This document shows, one piece after another, positions 36,812 to 48,900 of a stretch of 64,000 nucleotides of DNA. The notes below the pieces were generated by a model. The model worked only from the letters and a program-made list of their open reading frames with translations, searched no databases and was not told where the DNA came from. How positions within the stretch are numbered: position 1 is the stretch's first letter; each line of letters opens with the position of its first letter. The DNA comes from Ceratodon purpureus. Its lineage: Eukaryota > Streptophyta > Bryopsida > Pseudoditrichales > Ditrichaceae. The stretch covers positions 4,018,752 to 4,082,751 of the forward strand of contig CM026425.1 of NCBI GenBank assembly GCA_014871385.1, in the 5' to 3' direction. The position numbers were made by a program, and so were the translations under genes.

Positions 36812-37779
36812 GTTTACCTCAGGACCCCAATACCCCATTTTGTTGAGATAGCACATGGGCTTCATTCTCCCTGTCTTTGTGACCTGGGGATGCATCTTTC
36901 AAGCTTCACGTCCGTTGTGATTTTATTCACTAGAAAAATATCTTGATTTTGAAGATAGAAACTTGCTTCCAGTAGCTTTGAATTTGCTCTAGAGAAATTT
37001 GTTATCACCTGTCATTGATGCAAGCAAGGGCGTTGAATGACAACCTTCTTATGCTAGAATACTAAAAACATTTCTCAGCTTGCAATTCTGTACTTGCAGT
37101 GTTTCTTGTAGCACATGAATACGGCATGTAACAATACCTAGTTGATAAAAGCTTGATTATGAACTAGAAGGGGCACACCATCGACACCCAAGATCTTCGT
37201 CAACAGGTACGCTATGTCTTGTACTCTCCCAGAAACCGCTCGACCTAAGTTGCTCACTTGAAACCGTTGCATTCTTTAATAGTGCCATGCAGATTATCGT
37301 AACTTAGCATACTTCACAATGACACCTAAACACGCAAGATCTCATTTATGGAGCTTGAAAAGTATGCATACAACTTAGCTTGTTCCAAATCAAAAGTCCA
37401 ACTTAAAATACATCAGTTTTCAATTCATTCACTCTTTTGTTGTTACCGCAGAGTGTCTACTCTGTTGGTGACCCACTTAGGTTTTAGAGAGTGTCTCTTC
37501 GAGAGGTGCGGAGAATGGGTGTTAAAGAGAGAATGGGTGTTCCTCAAATTTCCTTGTCAGCAGAAGTTGATAAATTTGTGGGTATTGCTCAGATGATGCT
37601 ATCATTTTAACTCGTTTGACTTATAACTCGTTTGGTCACTTGAGATAGTTTCCTTAAGCTTTCTAGCTGTTATTTTATATTGCAGAATTGGCACGTTGCG
37701 TTCCAGTTGATTTGTTATTGTATCTAACGGTATTGTTGGATAGGTACTCAAACTGGTGGTTTTGTGTACTAGTTTCCAG
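36812..37779. other. Non-coding stretch between two gene fragments
   Basis: I see no cyclase exon 2 and no recognisable NUP85 exon. The short plus-strand frame at 37348-37596 has no known domain. Confidence 0.45.
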
Positions 37780-38640
37780 AAGATGATGAAGAGTACTAGG
37801 ATGGGATAGCTTCTGCACTTGCAGTTGGATGGCTTGACATCGTGGTTGGTATTTTGATCCCCTTTTCTTCTGGTCTGATTATGAAAATTTAGAATTTCCA
37901 TATGTTCATTATTCTTTTGTTCTATCGTCTTGACAAGCTGGTGTCTGGCATTGAGAATGTTAACAAATGCAGGTTAGCCTACTCCAAATGCATGGGTCTT
38001 ATCAGCATGACCAGATCAACAATCACAATGTAAGCTCTAATTAATACATGTGTGGAGCCATATATGTATACTTTATACGAGTGTCTTATGGTCCTTGCAA
38101 TTGTCTGCTTTTATTTTTTGCTATCGCTCCTTAGGTTTTACCTTTGAATTATTTCAGCTTGTGCAAAGTACTGTGCCTAAGCGTGTAAAAGTATATGTCT
38201 TTGTTTTGCCTGAACCATTAATGACGCTGATGCTCTGGTCTGTAATGTTTTGGTTTTTTATGGTGATGATTAACCTATATCTGTTGATTATGAGAGTGGC
38301 TGATGTAAGAGTACTTAATCCTATACATGTAGAAAATGGTTTAGTCAAAACTGTGGCTGATATCAAAGATGCCTCGCTTGCGACCAAGTTTGCGTACGGG
38401 TGCTCCTGAACAAGCTTTTAATTTCAAACCCGAATTTACCAAGGCAAGCTTCTATCTTCTTTCTTGCCAAAATTTCTGCCTACATACTAGTTCTTTTTCA
38501 TCACTTGTGTGGTTCAACTGGGGGAAGCTTTATTTATTCGATTGGTTAATGTTATGACAGGCATGGGAAAAGTGGCGCAGTGGCAAAGCTCGATGAGGCT
38601 GTAATGTGCACTCTTGTATGAGGCTAGAATGTACACTCTT
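37780..38640 (+). pseudogene. NUP85 nucleoporin fragment, four 3' exons
   Basis: Exon remnants encode EDDEEY-stop-DGIASALAVGWLDIV (37780-37844), VSLLQMHGSYQHDQINNHN (37973-38029), VENGLVKTVADI then, one frame over, KMPRLRPSLRTG and AFNFKPEFTK (about 38310-38443), and AWEKWRSG (38561 on). These match the C-terminal part of plant NUP85, a scaffold subunit of the Nup107-160 complex of the nuclear pore. The TAG stands where Trp is expected (TGG to TAG). At least one frameshift interrupts exon 3 and another follows RSG. Introns are retained. The junction after FTK reads AAG|GCAAGC, a GC-AG type intron. The 5' part of the gene is absent here. Confidence 0.7.
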
Positions 38641-39900
38641 GTATTTAGAGAGGTGTGGGGTTTGAAGAAGTGTTTGAAACAAGTGTTCCAATTCAAATAG
38701 ATGTAACTACATGTAATTTTTGCCTTTTAAATCTATTCAATTGTTACATTTGATCTATTATACATCTGCGTCATTATTACATTGCATGAATATGGAATGT
38801 ACGTTTATATGTGCTTTATGGACTGCAAATCTACCATATGTTTAAACTTTACTGATTCTAAATCTACCATATTCCCTCATGTCTCCAACACAAAATCTAC
38901 CCTGTAGCTACATTAGCATTCAGTCCCAAATCTACAAATATTAAAATTTCCACCTCCAAAATTTAACAGAGACGTAGATTCATGTGCAATTTTAAGATTT
39001 ATTTCATGCAAATTTTATATGTAATTTATATAAATTTCATATAAATTTTACATTCAAAATTGTACTAATAATTAATGTTATTTTTTCAATACACAGGATA
39101 CTAATTAAATTGACAAAAAAATTACAATTTTTTTATATAAAAGGCTAGCTTGTTATATTCAATAGTAAATTTTTACAGAGTTTATATAAAATTTAGTCCA
39201 TCAGACTTTCCTGATGGATGTCCTAAATCTTTTTATCAAACCAAACTTCATCAAACATATGGAAGGCACATATTATGACACATCTACGTTTTGTCCAACA
39301 TCCAACTTTTAAGGGTTAATAGACTTTACCAAATCTGTCATGTAGAGGTCCAAGAAGTATCTTAAAAAATAAAAACAAAGTAATTCAAACAAAGTCAAAC
39401 AACATAATCATAAACCACTTGTTCAATTCTTGAACCACAAAAATTATTATAACTATATCAATTTCATATCCCATGTTATCCAAAAGAAATGGCATTTGCA
39501 GAATATCTTGTACTACCGAAACAACATTAAAATCTACTTTATTTGGAGTGACCTCTTGATACAAGAAGTGACGCTCCCCAAGTTTGGACCACTCCACTCT
39601 CGCTCAGCTGATCAATAACTTAAAAAAAAACGACCCATGCCTCGGATCTCCGTAAAATAAGGCTATTTTCTAGATTCACACCCCGATCACCTTCAAAACT
39701 CGCTCACTGTCGCATTGTTCTCGATTGATATCGTCTCAATACTATGTTTATACTCCTCTAAAACCCTTAGATACCCTCATAATACTCGCGTGCTCATTGG
39801 AAACATCGATTGATATCCATAATTGACACTCGCGCAATACCAGTTATATACCCGAGTGTGTCAGAGGAGCACGTTCGTTGAAAAGGACAAGAATGCTGCG
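38641..39900. other. AT-rich intergenic region
   Basis: No gene seen. The phrase CTTTTAAGGGTTAATAGA near 39307 resembles a tip of the local TIR family but has no partner that I could find. Confidence 0.45.
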
Positions 39901-41598
39901 GGTGTAAACCCGTGAGACTGACTCAGAAAGTACAGGAATGCAGTTCCGAGATTGCTACTATACCGTGGTGATACCTATCTAATACTAGCGTAATACCTCT
40001 GTGATACGTAGGCGGGTATGTGTTGAGAGGAGGCTGAAGGCAAGAAGCAGCAAACCCCTGTGAAGTGTGCCTGGAGCCGACGATGCGCCTCTTCTTCGGC
40101 CACACTCTCTCGCAGTCACGGCAGCCGCACCGTAGCGTGCACACAGGAGCAGCCTCGCGCACTCGAGGTACCTTGCAACGGCGCAGCGGAGGAGCTTCCA
40201 TTTCTGCACGGCGTTGCGGAGCAGCCACTGCAGTGCGGAGCAGAACTGGAGGCGATCGGACTGTGGCGTAGACGCAACTGGACGAGGTACAATTTCGGCT
40301 CTCTCGTCTGCCTGCGTTTCTTGACTTGATGTCGTCTTTGAATGCCTGGAAACATCGTCGGAGCTGGATTATTCCGGAGGTTCTGGTTGATGTATAGTTT
40401 GAGGTTTTTCGAGTTTAGGATGGAACTTTAGTGATATGGCGGAATCGTTTCTGCGCTTTTTTTCTTATGTCGTTTTTGTTTGTGTTGTGAATGCTTTGGA
40501 GGTTTTGGACTTGGAGTGAGGAGGTTTTTTGGATTGATGATTTGAGGACTTTTGATCCTCGGATGGAATTTTTATGAAATGGAGGATTCCTTTTAATTTT
40601 TATTTTTTTCTCTCCCTCCCTTTCTTTGTTGTCATTTTGGTTTTGCGCTGCGTTTGCGTTCTGGATGCTTGCGGCGGCCATAGAAGCTGCAGGAGTGAGG
40701 CCGTTTTTAGTCTGAGGTTTTTGGAGCTTGGGACGGAATTGTTGATGCGATGGAGGAAGTAGAGATCTGGTTGTGCGTGTTTGTTGACTAGCAGGTTTGC
40801 TGGATATTAGTGTGCGTGTGTAGCTGAATTTTGTGAATAGAAGGATCAAGGTGACGGAACTATTGTGATTGCAACTTTGGCGTGTGATGTTGCCGTGATT
40901 AAGAGGGAATTAGGAAGAAAATATTGTTTTTGTCTGCATTCTGAATACTGGCATAGGCTATGGAAGCTGGGGGACTCCGCGATTTTTGTTGATTCACTAT
41001 GAGGTAGCCTGGCATGGAATTTGAGTGAAATGGAGGAAGAGATCTGGTTGTGCGTGTTTGTCGACCCTTTGGTTTCCTTGCCAGGAGTGTGAGTGTAGCT
41101 CAATTTTGTGAACAGAAGGATGGAAGAGATGGATTTTCCTCGATCGAAACTTCGGCGTGTCAAGGGAGCATGAACGAAGATAATTAGATTGAGAATTAGA
41201 GAGAGAACGTCGTTAAGTCTGCGGATGTTTTGGCGAAATTTCGTTTGAATTTGTTGTTCGTCGAAGTTTTACAGTAAATTCTTTCTCGGGTTTTATTTGG
41301 AACATGTGCTTGTGAATATTACAAAATAGCTGAATTCTGACGTTTACAACTGTGTTGTGGTGGTATGCAGTTTGCAAAGGGAAAATCCGATGATTTCATC
41401 TTGTTAAGCTCCGAGTCTCTTGTTCTGTTGATAGGAGGCGAGACTGTTTTGCATCTCGTTTATATCTGGTGGCAGTGAACATGAAGGACCGAAGACTGCT
41501 CGACTAAGTGTCAGACTTTTCTTGCGACTGCTACAATACAGAGCGTATTTTATAAGTGGCATTTATGAGATATTTTCCCGAATTGAACAGCTGCATCG
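39901..41598 (+). promoter_or_regulatory. Promoter/leader region of the TraB gene with degenerate repeats
   Basis: GC content rises at 39990-40330, and a T/G-rich segment to 41590 ends in a possible acceptor (TTGAACAG) just before the ATG, so a leader intron is likely. The phrase GAGATCTGGTTGTGCGTGTT occurs near 40760 and again near 41038. Its surroundings (GGAAT, ATGGAGGAAG, GTGTAGCT-AATTTTGTGAA-AGAAGGAT) repeat too, a tandem duplication of about 278 bp. Two weaker copies may precede it. No TATA box stands out. Confidence 0.4.
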
Positions 41599-44500
41599 AT
41601 GAGTCTTGAAACTGGAGATATCCTGGAACTCAGGGCCAAGCCTGAAGTATATCTGAGCGACGCTGGAATCCCCTTGAATGTAGCTGGAGCAGCTGAGCGT
41701 CTTGACATTTATGAGCCAGAAGAACATGGGCGAGAAACTGCAGCTGAAACGACCAGTGCAGGCCTCACTCTACCTGATCTGTCCATAGGTGAAGATGATG
41801 TTGGACGCCCCTCAGCTTTCGAAGCAGTACCGGAGCGCCTTGAAATTAAGACAACCGAAGAATTTGAGAAGGAGTTCGAGGTTGATTTTACTAAGGATTT
41901 ACTTCATCTGCTCCTTGTGTCTGAGAATGCTGAGAACCCCTTAGATACAGTCACAGAGCTGGAGCATCTTGAAGGTGGAGAGGACGAGGATCCTAATCAG
42001 GAGGAGCCTGGGGCTGAAGTTGCCAACGCCGACCTTATTGTACCTGATTCCTCGACAGAAAGTAATGATAGTGTAACCTTATCCTATAGAGACGCAGTGT
42101 TGGAAGATGGAGGGGTTGAGGAACCTTCAACGGATGATGATGCGGCTGAAGTTGCAAGCACGGATCTTAATGTACCTGATTCCTCGACAGAAAGTAATGA
42201 CAGTGTAACCCTATCGTACAGAGACGCAGTGTTGGAGGATGAAGGGATTGAGGAACCTACAACGGAGGAAGATACGGCTGAAGTTGCTAGCACGGACCTT
42301 AATGTACCTGATTCCTCAACAGACAGCAAGGATGTTGTAGCCCTATCGTACAGAGACGTAGTGTCGGAGGATGGAGGGATTGAGGAACCCTCAACGGAGG
42401 AACATCCGGCTGAAGTTGCTAGCACGGACCTTAATGTACCTGATTCCTCGATAGATATTAATGACAGTGTAACTCTATCATATAGAGACGCAGTGTTGGA
42501 GGATGGAGGGATCGAGGAACCGACGGAGGAAAATGCGACTGAAGTTGCCAACGTGGACCTTGATGTACCTGATTCCTCAACAGACAGCAAGGATGTTGTA
42601 ACCCTATCGCATGGAGACGCAGTGCTGGAAGACGGAGAGGGCGAGGATCTTAAGGATGAACGTGCGGCTGAAGGTTCTATTGCAGACCCTGTTGTTCCTG
42701 ATTCCCTGGCAAATAGTAATGACGCTGTTGTTCCTGATTCCCTGGCAAATAGTAATGACGCTGTGAGCGTGTTGAATTTAGCCACATCAACAAACTGTAG
42801 TGCAATGCTACCCACAGAGGAAGCAACCAAAGATGAGGACCACGTGGAAGGACTCGTGGATGATACTCGCTCTGTGGATGCTGTAGAAGTGTGTTCATTG
42901 CCCTGTGAAGCAGTTGTTCAAGATGGAGTGGACAACGTGCAAGTCAATCCAGAGAATGCCAATGCAAAGAATGAACCTGAGTCAATTTTTGAAAACACTG
43001 ATGGAAGTGAGGCTACTCCAATTCTCGAAGGAGCCGCTGGTTACCTTTCAAGCCCAAATCAGCTGCCATTGGAGGTTGGAAAGCACGTTATTCAGTTGCA
43101 ATGTGAATCAAGTGCACCGAACGGTGTGTGCCAAGTCAGTATCGTTGGCACTGCTCATGTTTCAAAGGTTCGTCGACGAACTATTTTATTATGCGTCTTA
43201 TCGCAAATTGTCATCTTGCAATTTCTTAGTCCATGAAAGTGAGATATGGCTTGATATGGTATTGCAGACGAAGTTAGATGTGAATGTTAGGACTGCTGCA
43301 GGAGACTTTTGAAATAGTAAATGATCCAATTGAAGGTTGCAATTTTGAACAAGTTTGATGCATCTGGTTACTCTAATTCATTTCGACTTATTTACACAGG
43401 CTTCATGTGAGGAAGTTCAGGCCCTCATCAGGCATATTAAGCCAGAAGTAGGTTTCTCATTCCTAACTTCTTACATCATTCTTACACCGCTAGATCGTAA
43501 GCACCTTTGTACGAAGTTTATTTGCAGTTCATTTGATAGTATGAGTTTGAGGTATGACAAGCTTTTGTGATATCAATTAATGTCTTGGAGCTGTACACAA
43601 AAAAATTGTTCAGGTGGTATTCCTGGAGCTGTGTTCAAGTAGGACAAACGTTCTTTTACCAACTAAACGCGAGGTAGACTCCCATTCTTGATGGAGCCTG
43701 CAATACTGTGTGTATTCTATGTCTATAGGCAGGCCTGGCTTTTTCTACTCATTTAAGCGGATATGAAGCTTCTTCGATTTTGAATCAATTGGTTATTGGT
43801 GCGAGCTAACAACTTGGGTTCGACTGTATCAACCTTTCCAATGAACCAGGTGCCTACATTGAGCAGCATGATTGAGATGTACAAAAAGAAGCAAATGAAC
43901 CTTTTTGGGATACTTTATTGCTGGTTTTTAGCTAAGGTATGACATCTCATCAGATAATGATCACCTTTTTGCAAGGTATTTGTGGGTATATCAACCGATC
44001 ACGTATAACTAATTTCTGCTACTTTTGGGAGGTGGGAGAGAAGCTGGAGGTTACTCCTGGAACGGAGTTCCGTGTTGCATATGAGGAGGCTGTGAGGTGT
44101 GGGGCTTCAGTTACTCTAGGAGATCGTCCTATCCAGGTATGTGGTTTCTTTTTTACGTGTTAACTACAAATCAATATCTCAAGGTGGGCCAATCACAAAT
44201 TTTAAGAAATGACGCTTTTTGGTAGAAGTTTGGTTTCTTTGATGGGCAGAATGGTATACAGATTTAACGTTGGTGAGGTCATGCAGATTACTTTACAAAG
44301 GACGTGGAGGAAAATGAGCTTTTGGCACAAGACAAAATTTATTTGCAGCATGGTGACCGCATCTTTCAGTCTCCCAAGTTCTGATGAATTTCAGGCTTTG
44401 GTAATATGCTTGAATCTGTTCTGTGCCTCACCCTGAGATCATGGTCATACACGCCTTTGATTTTCACCCTGGTTCAACTGTGGAAAATTGGTAGCTCCTT

Positions 44501-45667
44501 TTGGTCGCTTCTGTCTTCTTTCATGGTCTTTGAGCCAGTTCCTCAAGTGCACTCTTTTGCGTTGTTCATGCTGTCTGCCAATGATAGTAACAATCGCAGC
44601 TCATGTTAGCATGTTTATTGCTAGATATGGATTCCTTGTTTGCAAACTTGATGCCTCTCGTTTGATTGGGCAGTTTGATTTGTGAATGAGCTTTACTTAT
44701 GCTGTGTTAAGTTGGTTTGCTGGCTTGGGCTTGTACATCTAGAGTCTATTGGATATGCATGTATGAATTCTTGAAGTCGGTACTGAAGTAGCGCTGTTGG
44801 ACCTTTACCAGATGGACAAGATGGGGCAGAGTGATGAATTGACGATCATGATCCAGGAGCTTAGCAAGACTTACCCAACTCTATTAGAGACTCTTCTTTC
44901 GGAACGAGATTTGTAAGCAATGCAACTTTTATGTCCACTTTACTTCGTCCTACATATGTATCTTTTACAACTTGATGTGCATATGCCAAACATTATATTA
45001 TGTGTGATGTTGCCTTCATTGTGTGCAAAGTGTAGATTATTTTTAAATGAAAGGGTCATGGTATTCTGAAAATAGAAACCGTTCTTTTAGAATTGCAGTC
45101 ATGGAGTATTGCCAAACAATGCTTTACCCTTCTAACAATGGAGGGCATGGAACAGATACATGGTGGCGAGTCTTCGAAGAGTTGCACGCTGCTATTCCTC
45201 CGTTGTGGCTGTTGTTGGAAGAGGCCACCTCTCTGGTATCGCAGATCATTGGAAGGAAGATATAAGTGTAAGTAGAATTTTTGCTGGAGCCATCCTACAA
45301 GATTATGTGTCAAGGATTCTGTTGTAATAATTGGGCTACGTATGAGTGCAAGCCTAAGCTGCTTCGGATTAAGGCATTGATGGCTTGGAGTGGTGTATTC
45401 AAACCATGTTTCAAATAGGCATAGGAAGAAGTCTAGGGACAAGCGACTGGCTACATGAATTCAAAATATGAAAACATTTAATGCACCTTATGAGCATCAG
45501 CTCTACAAAATCTAACATCTACTTTGTGTGATGTCCTCTGTGTGCAGGTGGACGAGCTGATGGTAGTGCCTCCCAAGAAACCCTTGAGCAGGATTTGGCT
45601 TTGGGGCACAGTAGCTTTAGGAGTTGGAGGGATCGTTGCTGGTGTCAATCTTTTGCGACGAAGATAG
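41599..45667 (+). CDS. TraB-domain protein, tail-anchored (TRB1/TRB2-like)
   Basis: Nine exons: 41599-43167, 43400-43447, 43614-43673, 43850-43936, 44032-44136, 44287-44400, 44812-44912, 45156-45267 and 45548-45667. All are GT-AG and in phase, giving 771 aa. Residues 1-490 or so are acidic and hold six 43-44-residue repeats. The TraB domain runs from SIVGTAHVSK through IKPE-VVFLELCSSR, VPTLSSMIEMYKKKQMNLFG, VTPGTEFRVAYEEA and LGDRPIQITLQRTW to VVGRGHLSGIADHW. The C-terminus is one hydrophobic span (RIWLWGTVALGVGGIVAGVN) plus RRR, a tail anchor. In Arabidopsis the tail-anchored TraB proteins TRB1/TRB2 sit on the mitochondrial outer membrane, link it to the ER through VAP27 and act in mitophagy. 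TraB domains keep GTAH and GxxH motifs, both present. A putative AATAAA lies at 45939. The gene looks intact. Confidence 0.9.
42016..42765 (+). repeat. Six in-frame 129-132-bp repeats in the TraB gene
   Basis: Units begin GAAGTTGC at 42016, 42148, 42280, 42412 and 42541, with a degenerate sixth at 42670. Each encodes about 44 residues of the form EVASTDLNVPDSSTESNDSV then TLSYRDAVLEDGGIEEP. A further 39-bp direct duplication encodes VVPDSLANSNDAV twice. All indels keep frame. Confidence 0.95.
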
Positions 45668-45938
45668 TGTAGGATTCATTGTTTTGTCTCAGGAGATTTT
45701 GAAGTAACCTTTACCTGTGTACATCTACACACTCACTGATGACAGTCATTCATATTTGCGAGACTTCCACTGTCTTCTTCAGGCAGTCCCTCAAGGAAGG
45801 TCAGTGAACAATTCACAGTTCCTCGAGTAGTTGCTTAGTGTTGTTTGGTCGGTTCATGGGACTTTTAGAGCACTTGTCCAATCCACCACAACGTTAACCA
45901 TAAACAATTGGGGCTGGAAGTTTAAATTGGTACTTGTT

Positions 45939-45944
45939 AATAAA
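45939..45944 (+). terminator. Possible polyadenylation signal AATAAA of the TraB gene
   Basis: AATAAA about 270 bp after the stop codon, in AT-rich sequence. Plant signals are loose, so this is only a candidate. Confidence 0.3.
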
Positions 45945-45949
45945 ATTGA

Positions 45950-48900
45950 ACCTTATAGTTGGACTTTCGTAGATGTAAAATCGTATATATTGTCTGGATT
46001 CCATTGGCTCATCCATGGAAATCAATTTTAGTTCTAGAGTTGTGCAGTTGGCAGGAGTGTGGACTAAGAAGGTGTACTGTTTTTTTCAATCCTGTTTTCC
46101 TGTTCTTAGCATGCCCTATCTGGTAGGCCCTTACATCTGAAACATAAACGACGATTACAGCAAACATGTTGCCTTACTTACTGTAGGTGTGATTCAATGT
46201 AATTCTTTGGAGTGGGATAATGGGATTTCCTTCCCTTTCAGCTTCATCCACTTCCTGTATGCCTTCATTTTCTACAGTGATAACTAGCTGCACAGTTCCA
46301 TATTCCCGGAGTTATTGTTGTAGCTGGAAGGTAGAAGCACCAGTAACTCTGCAGGACCCACTGCTGAGTCTAGGTCTAGCTAGGTGCACCATTAACTTGG
46401 AGTAGCAAGTGGCAGCATGTAGTAACTTGGAAGTCGCTAAGATCAACATGTAGTAACCTAAATCAACAAGAATCGTACTTAATTTTTGGTGCACTTGCAC
46501 ATGATTTTTACAGCCTCCTAGAATCAATTACCAATAACTTTAGTTTTTAGACCTTTGAATATGACTCCAAAATTATTCAAAATTTCGGTTCATATTCTAT
46601 ATGGTAATTCAATTTTTATGTATTTTGTTTTACAGAAGTGTGCCATTCAAAGAAGAGGAAGGCTCCCAGACTGAGGGTTTCTAGTGTTCCTTGACAACTC
46701 CCCAGAAAAATCTTAATTATTTTCCTTCAAATTCCTCTCAAGCATTTATTTTTATTTTTTTTCCTTTCAATTTTGTGCTGGGAAATAGATTTTAGTTATC
46801 TCAGTTATGTTAAGTTAGGTTACGTTGAGATCATTTGTTCAGCTGGTCATACTACACATTCAACCCCAGAAAAAATCAGGGTTCAATGAATCAGATGAAT
46901 TGAAGTTGTCATGTACTGTACCCTTGTTGTATAATCAGCAATGGACTGCTCTGAGGTTGGCCAGATGAAAACAACTTCGGTGTAGCAAAGTAGCCCTCAG
47001 ATGAAAAGAGTGATCATTGCTATCACAATCAAGCTCTAAACCACCTACTGATTTTGAAGTACCCATTTCAAAGGATTACCTTAGAACAATGGCAGGTTTG
47101 TCCAAAATAATTCTAAAAATACAAAGTATAAAAATAACAAATTATGAAGACAAAAACGAAAATAGAATAAATTAATTTTTACAATATTTTGATATTTTAA
47201 AGCAATTTAGTGTCATTTTTACTGATTTTTTTGCTAAAACACGAAAATAGAGAAATTTAGTTTTTTCGAGAGGCGAACCTTATTTTTTCAAAAATAACAA
47301 ATATCAGTTTGTCATGTGACAAACCTGGTATGGTGTTATGATATTTTCTTTTTTTTCTTCTTATTTTTTTTTTTTTTTAATTTTTTGTTTTGAAGGGTGG
47401 TTGATTGTCAGCCGTAACTTCTTCAAAACTTCATACATAAGTTTCATGTTCTTGTAATGTACATGTGCAAAACGATTCTCACACATTTGCTATTTCCATG
47501 TTTCATCAACCCGGTCCAGAAGTTATTGTCTGGTAGCTGCGAACTGGAATTCCCACAGACCTCACAGAGAGTGACCACCACAATGACAATGTATGTGATA
47601 ACTACATTGCCATGTCCTATCCGAACTTCTGATGTGCTATGCTACTAACTTAATAATGTACCCCTGGACCACCAAAATAAATGAAGCCCTGAGTCTCCAG
47701 GGTCATAGGAATGACCGCCCATTACTTTTATCCAAGACACCTGGATGCTTCCGTCAACATCATTTTTAATTCCACAACAATTCTGGACTCTTCACCAGCC
47801 AATGGTGTAAAGTAAATTACATTGCCTAACACTCTATTCACAACATTTTCGATAAATATCCCCTTTGAATATTTCTTTCACTAACCCGTTCAGTTTGCTA
47901 AGCGGACCAAGGTGGAAAGTTGATCTCAAAAGCAATTCTCCTCTTGCCTCTTATGGTTGTCCCCAAAGTATATTCCCTTCTTTCTCCCATGCAGCAATAT
48001 TTTATCACTCAAGTGCTCTTTGCAACCAAGAACCGATGATTTCAAAGACACGTCATAAGCGAGGGGTTAACAAAGAATGATAAGGAGTACAAGCCAAAGG
48101 TGTATATGAGGAGATTTTGACTTGGACACACATCTTGTGAAGCGGTGAAAATTGAATAAAACAAATACTTTAAACATTTAGCAAGTTGAGCTATTCAGGT
48201 TAAGTGAAATGTGTTCAATTAATTTGGAGTCCGGGGTCTGATTTGCGCTGGGAAATCGGTGAAACGGGTCTTGGGACAGCATGAATTGTGTAAAAATCAT
48301 TCAATCAAACCACTCAAATCTGAGTCACATGACAAAAAGAGTTGCAGGTACTCACCACATCAAAGACGTGCCAACTAAGATTCCAAATAACAGCTGTAAG
48401 AAGGTAGTACAAAATGCCTTTGTCCAAAAACTGCATCCAATTGCCATAGTGGTTGTTTGTGCAACCAAATCTATGAAGAAAATTCTTTGGACCACGGTTC
48501 TAGGTAGCTGTTACATATTTTAGCGTTGCTTGATGCAAATCAAGTACGTCCATAACAAAAAGACTGGCACGTGTCCAGGATTTAGCCCAAAGACAGTCAG
48601 GGCTCTCGACTCCAAAAGAGCATTTCATCTCACCCCTCGGAGTATCATTTTCACAATTTTCAGTACAAGATTTTTGTTGTGAAAGTATTAACATGTTCGA
48701 ATTTGGTCACAATTAGAACTTCGATAACAGTTAGGATGCTAACAATATAGATGTGAGCTTGGTAACTGAGATGCAGTCTATCTACATACAGGGAGAATGA
48801 CTTACACAATTGTAATAATGAGCATATCAAACACAGTAAAATCCAGCCGTAGAACCAGAGAGCAGCAACAGAAGTAAGAACAAACTTCCACATGGGAAAA

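Noticed and set aside
39923..40355. Overlapping ORFs on both strands in the GC-rich patch
   Set aside because: No domain, no splice partner; probably promoter or leader composition of the TraB gene.
42084..42830. 248-aa antisense ORF over the TraB repeats
   Set aside because: It is open because of the repeat. The sense frame continues into a conserved domain.
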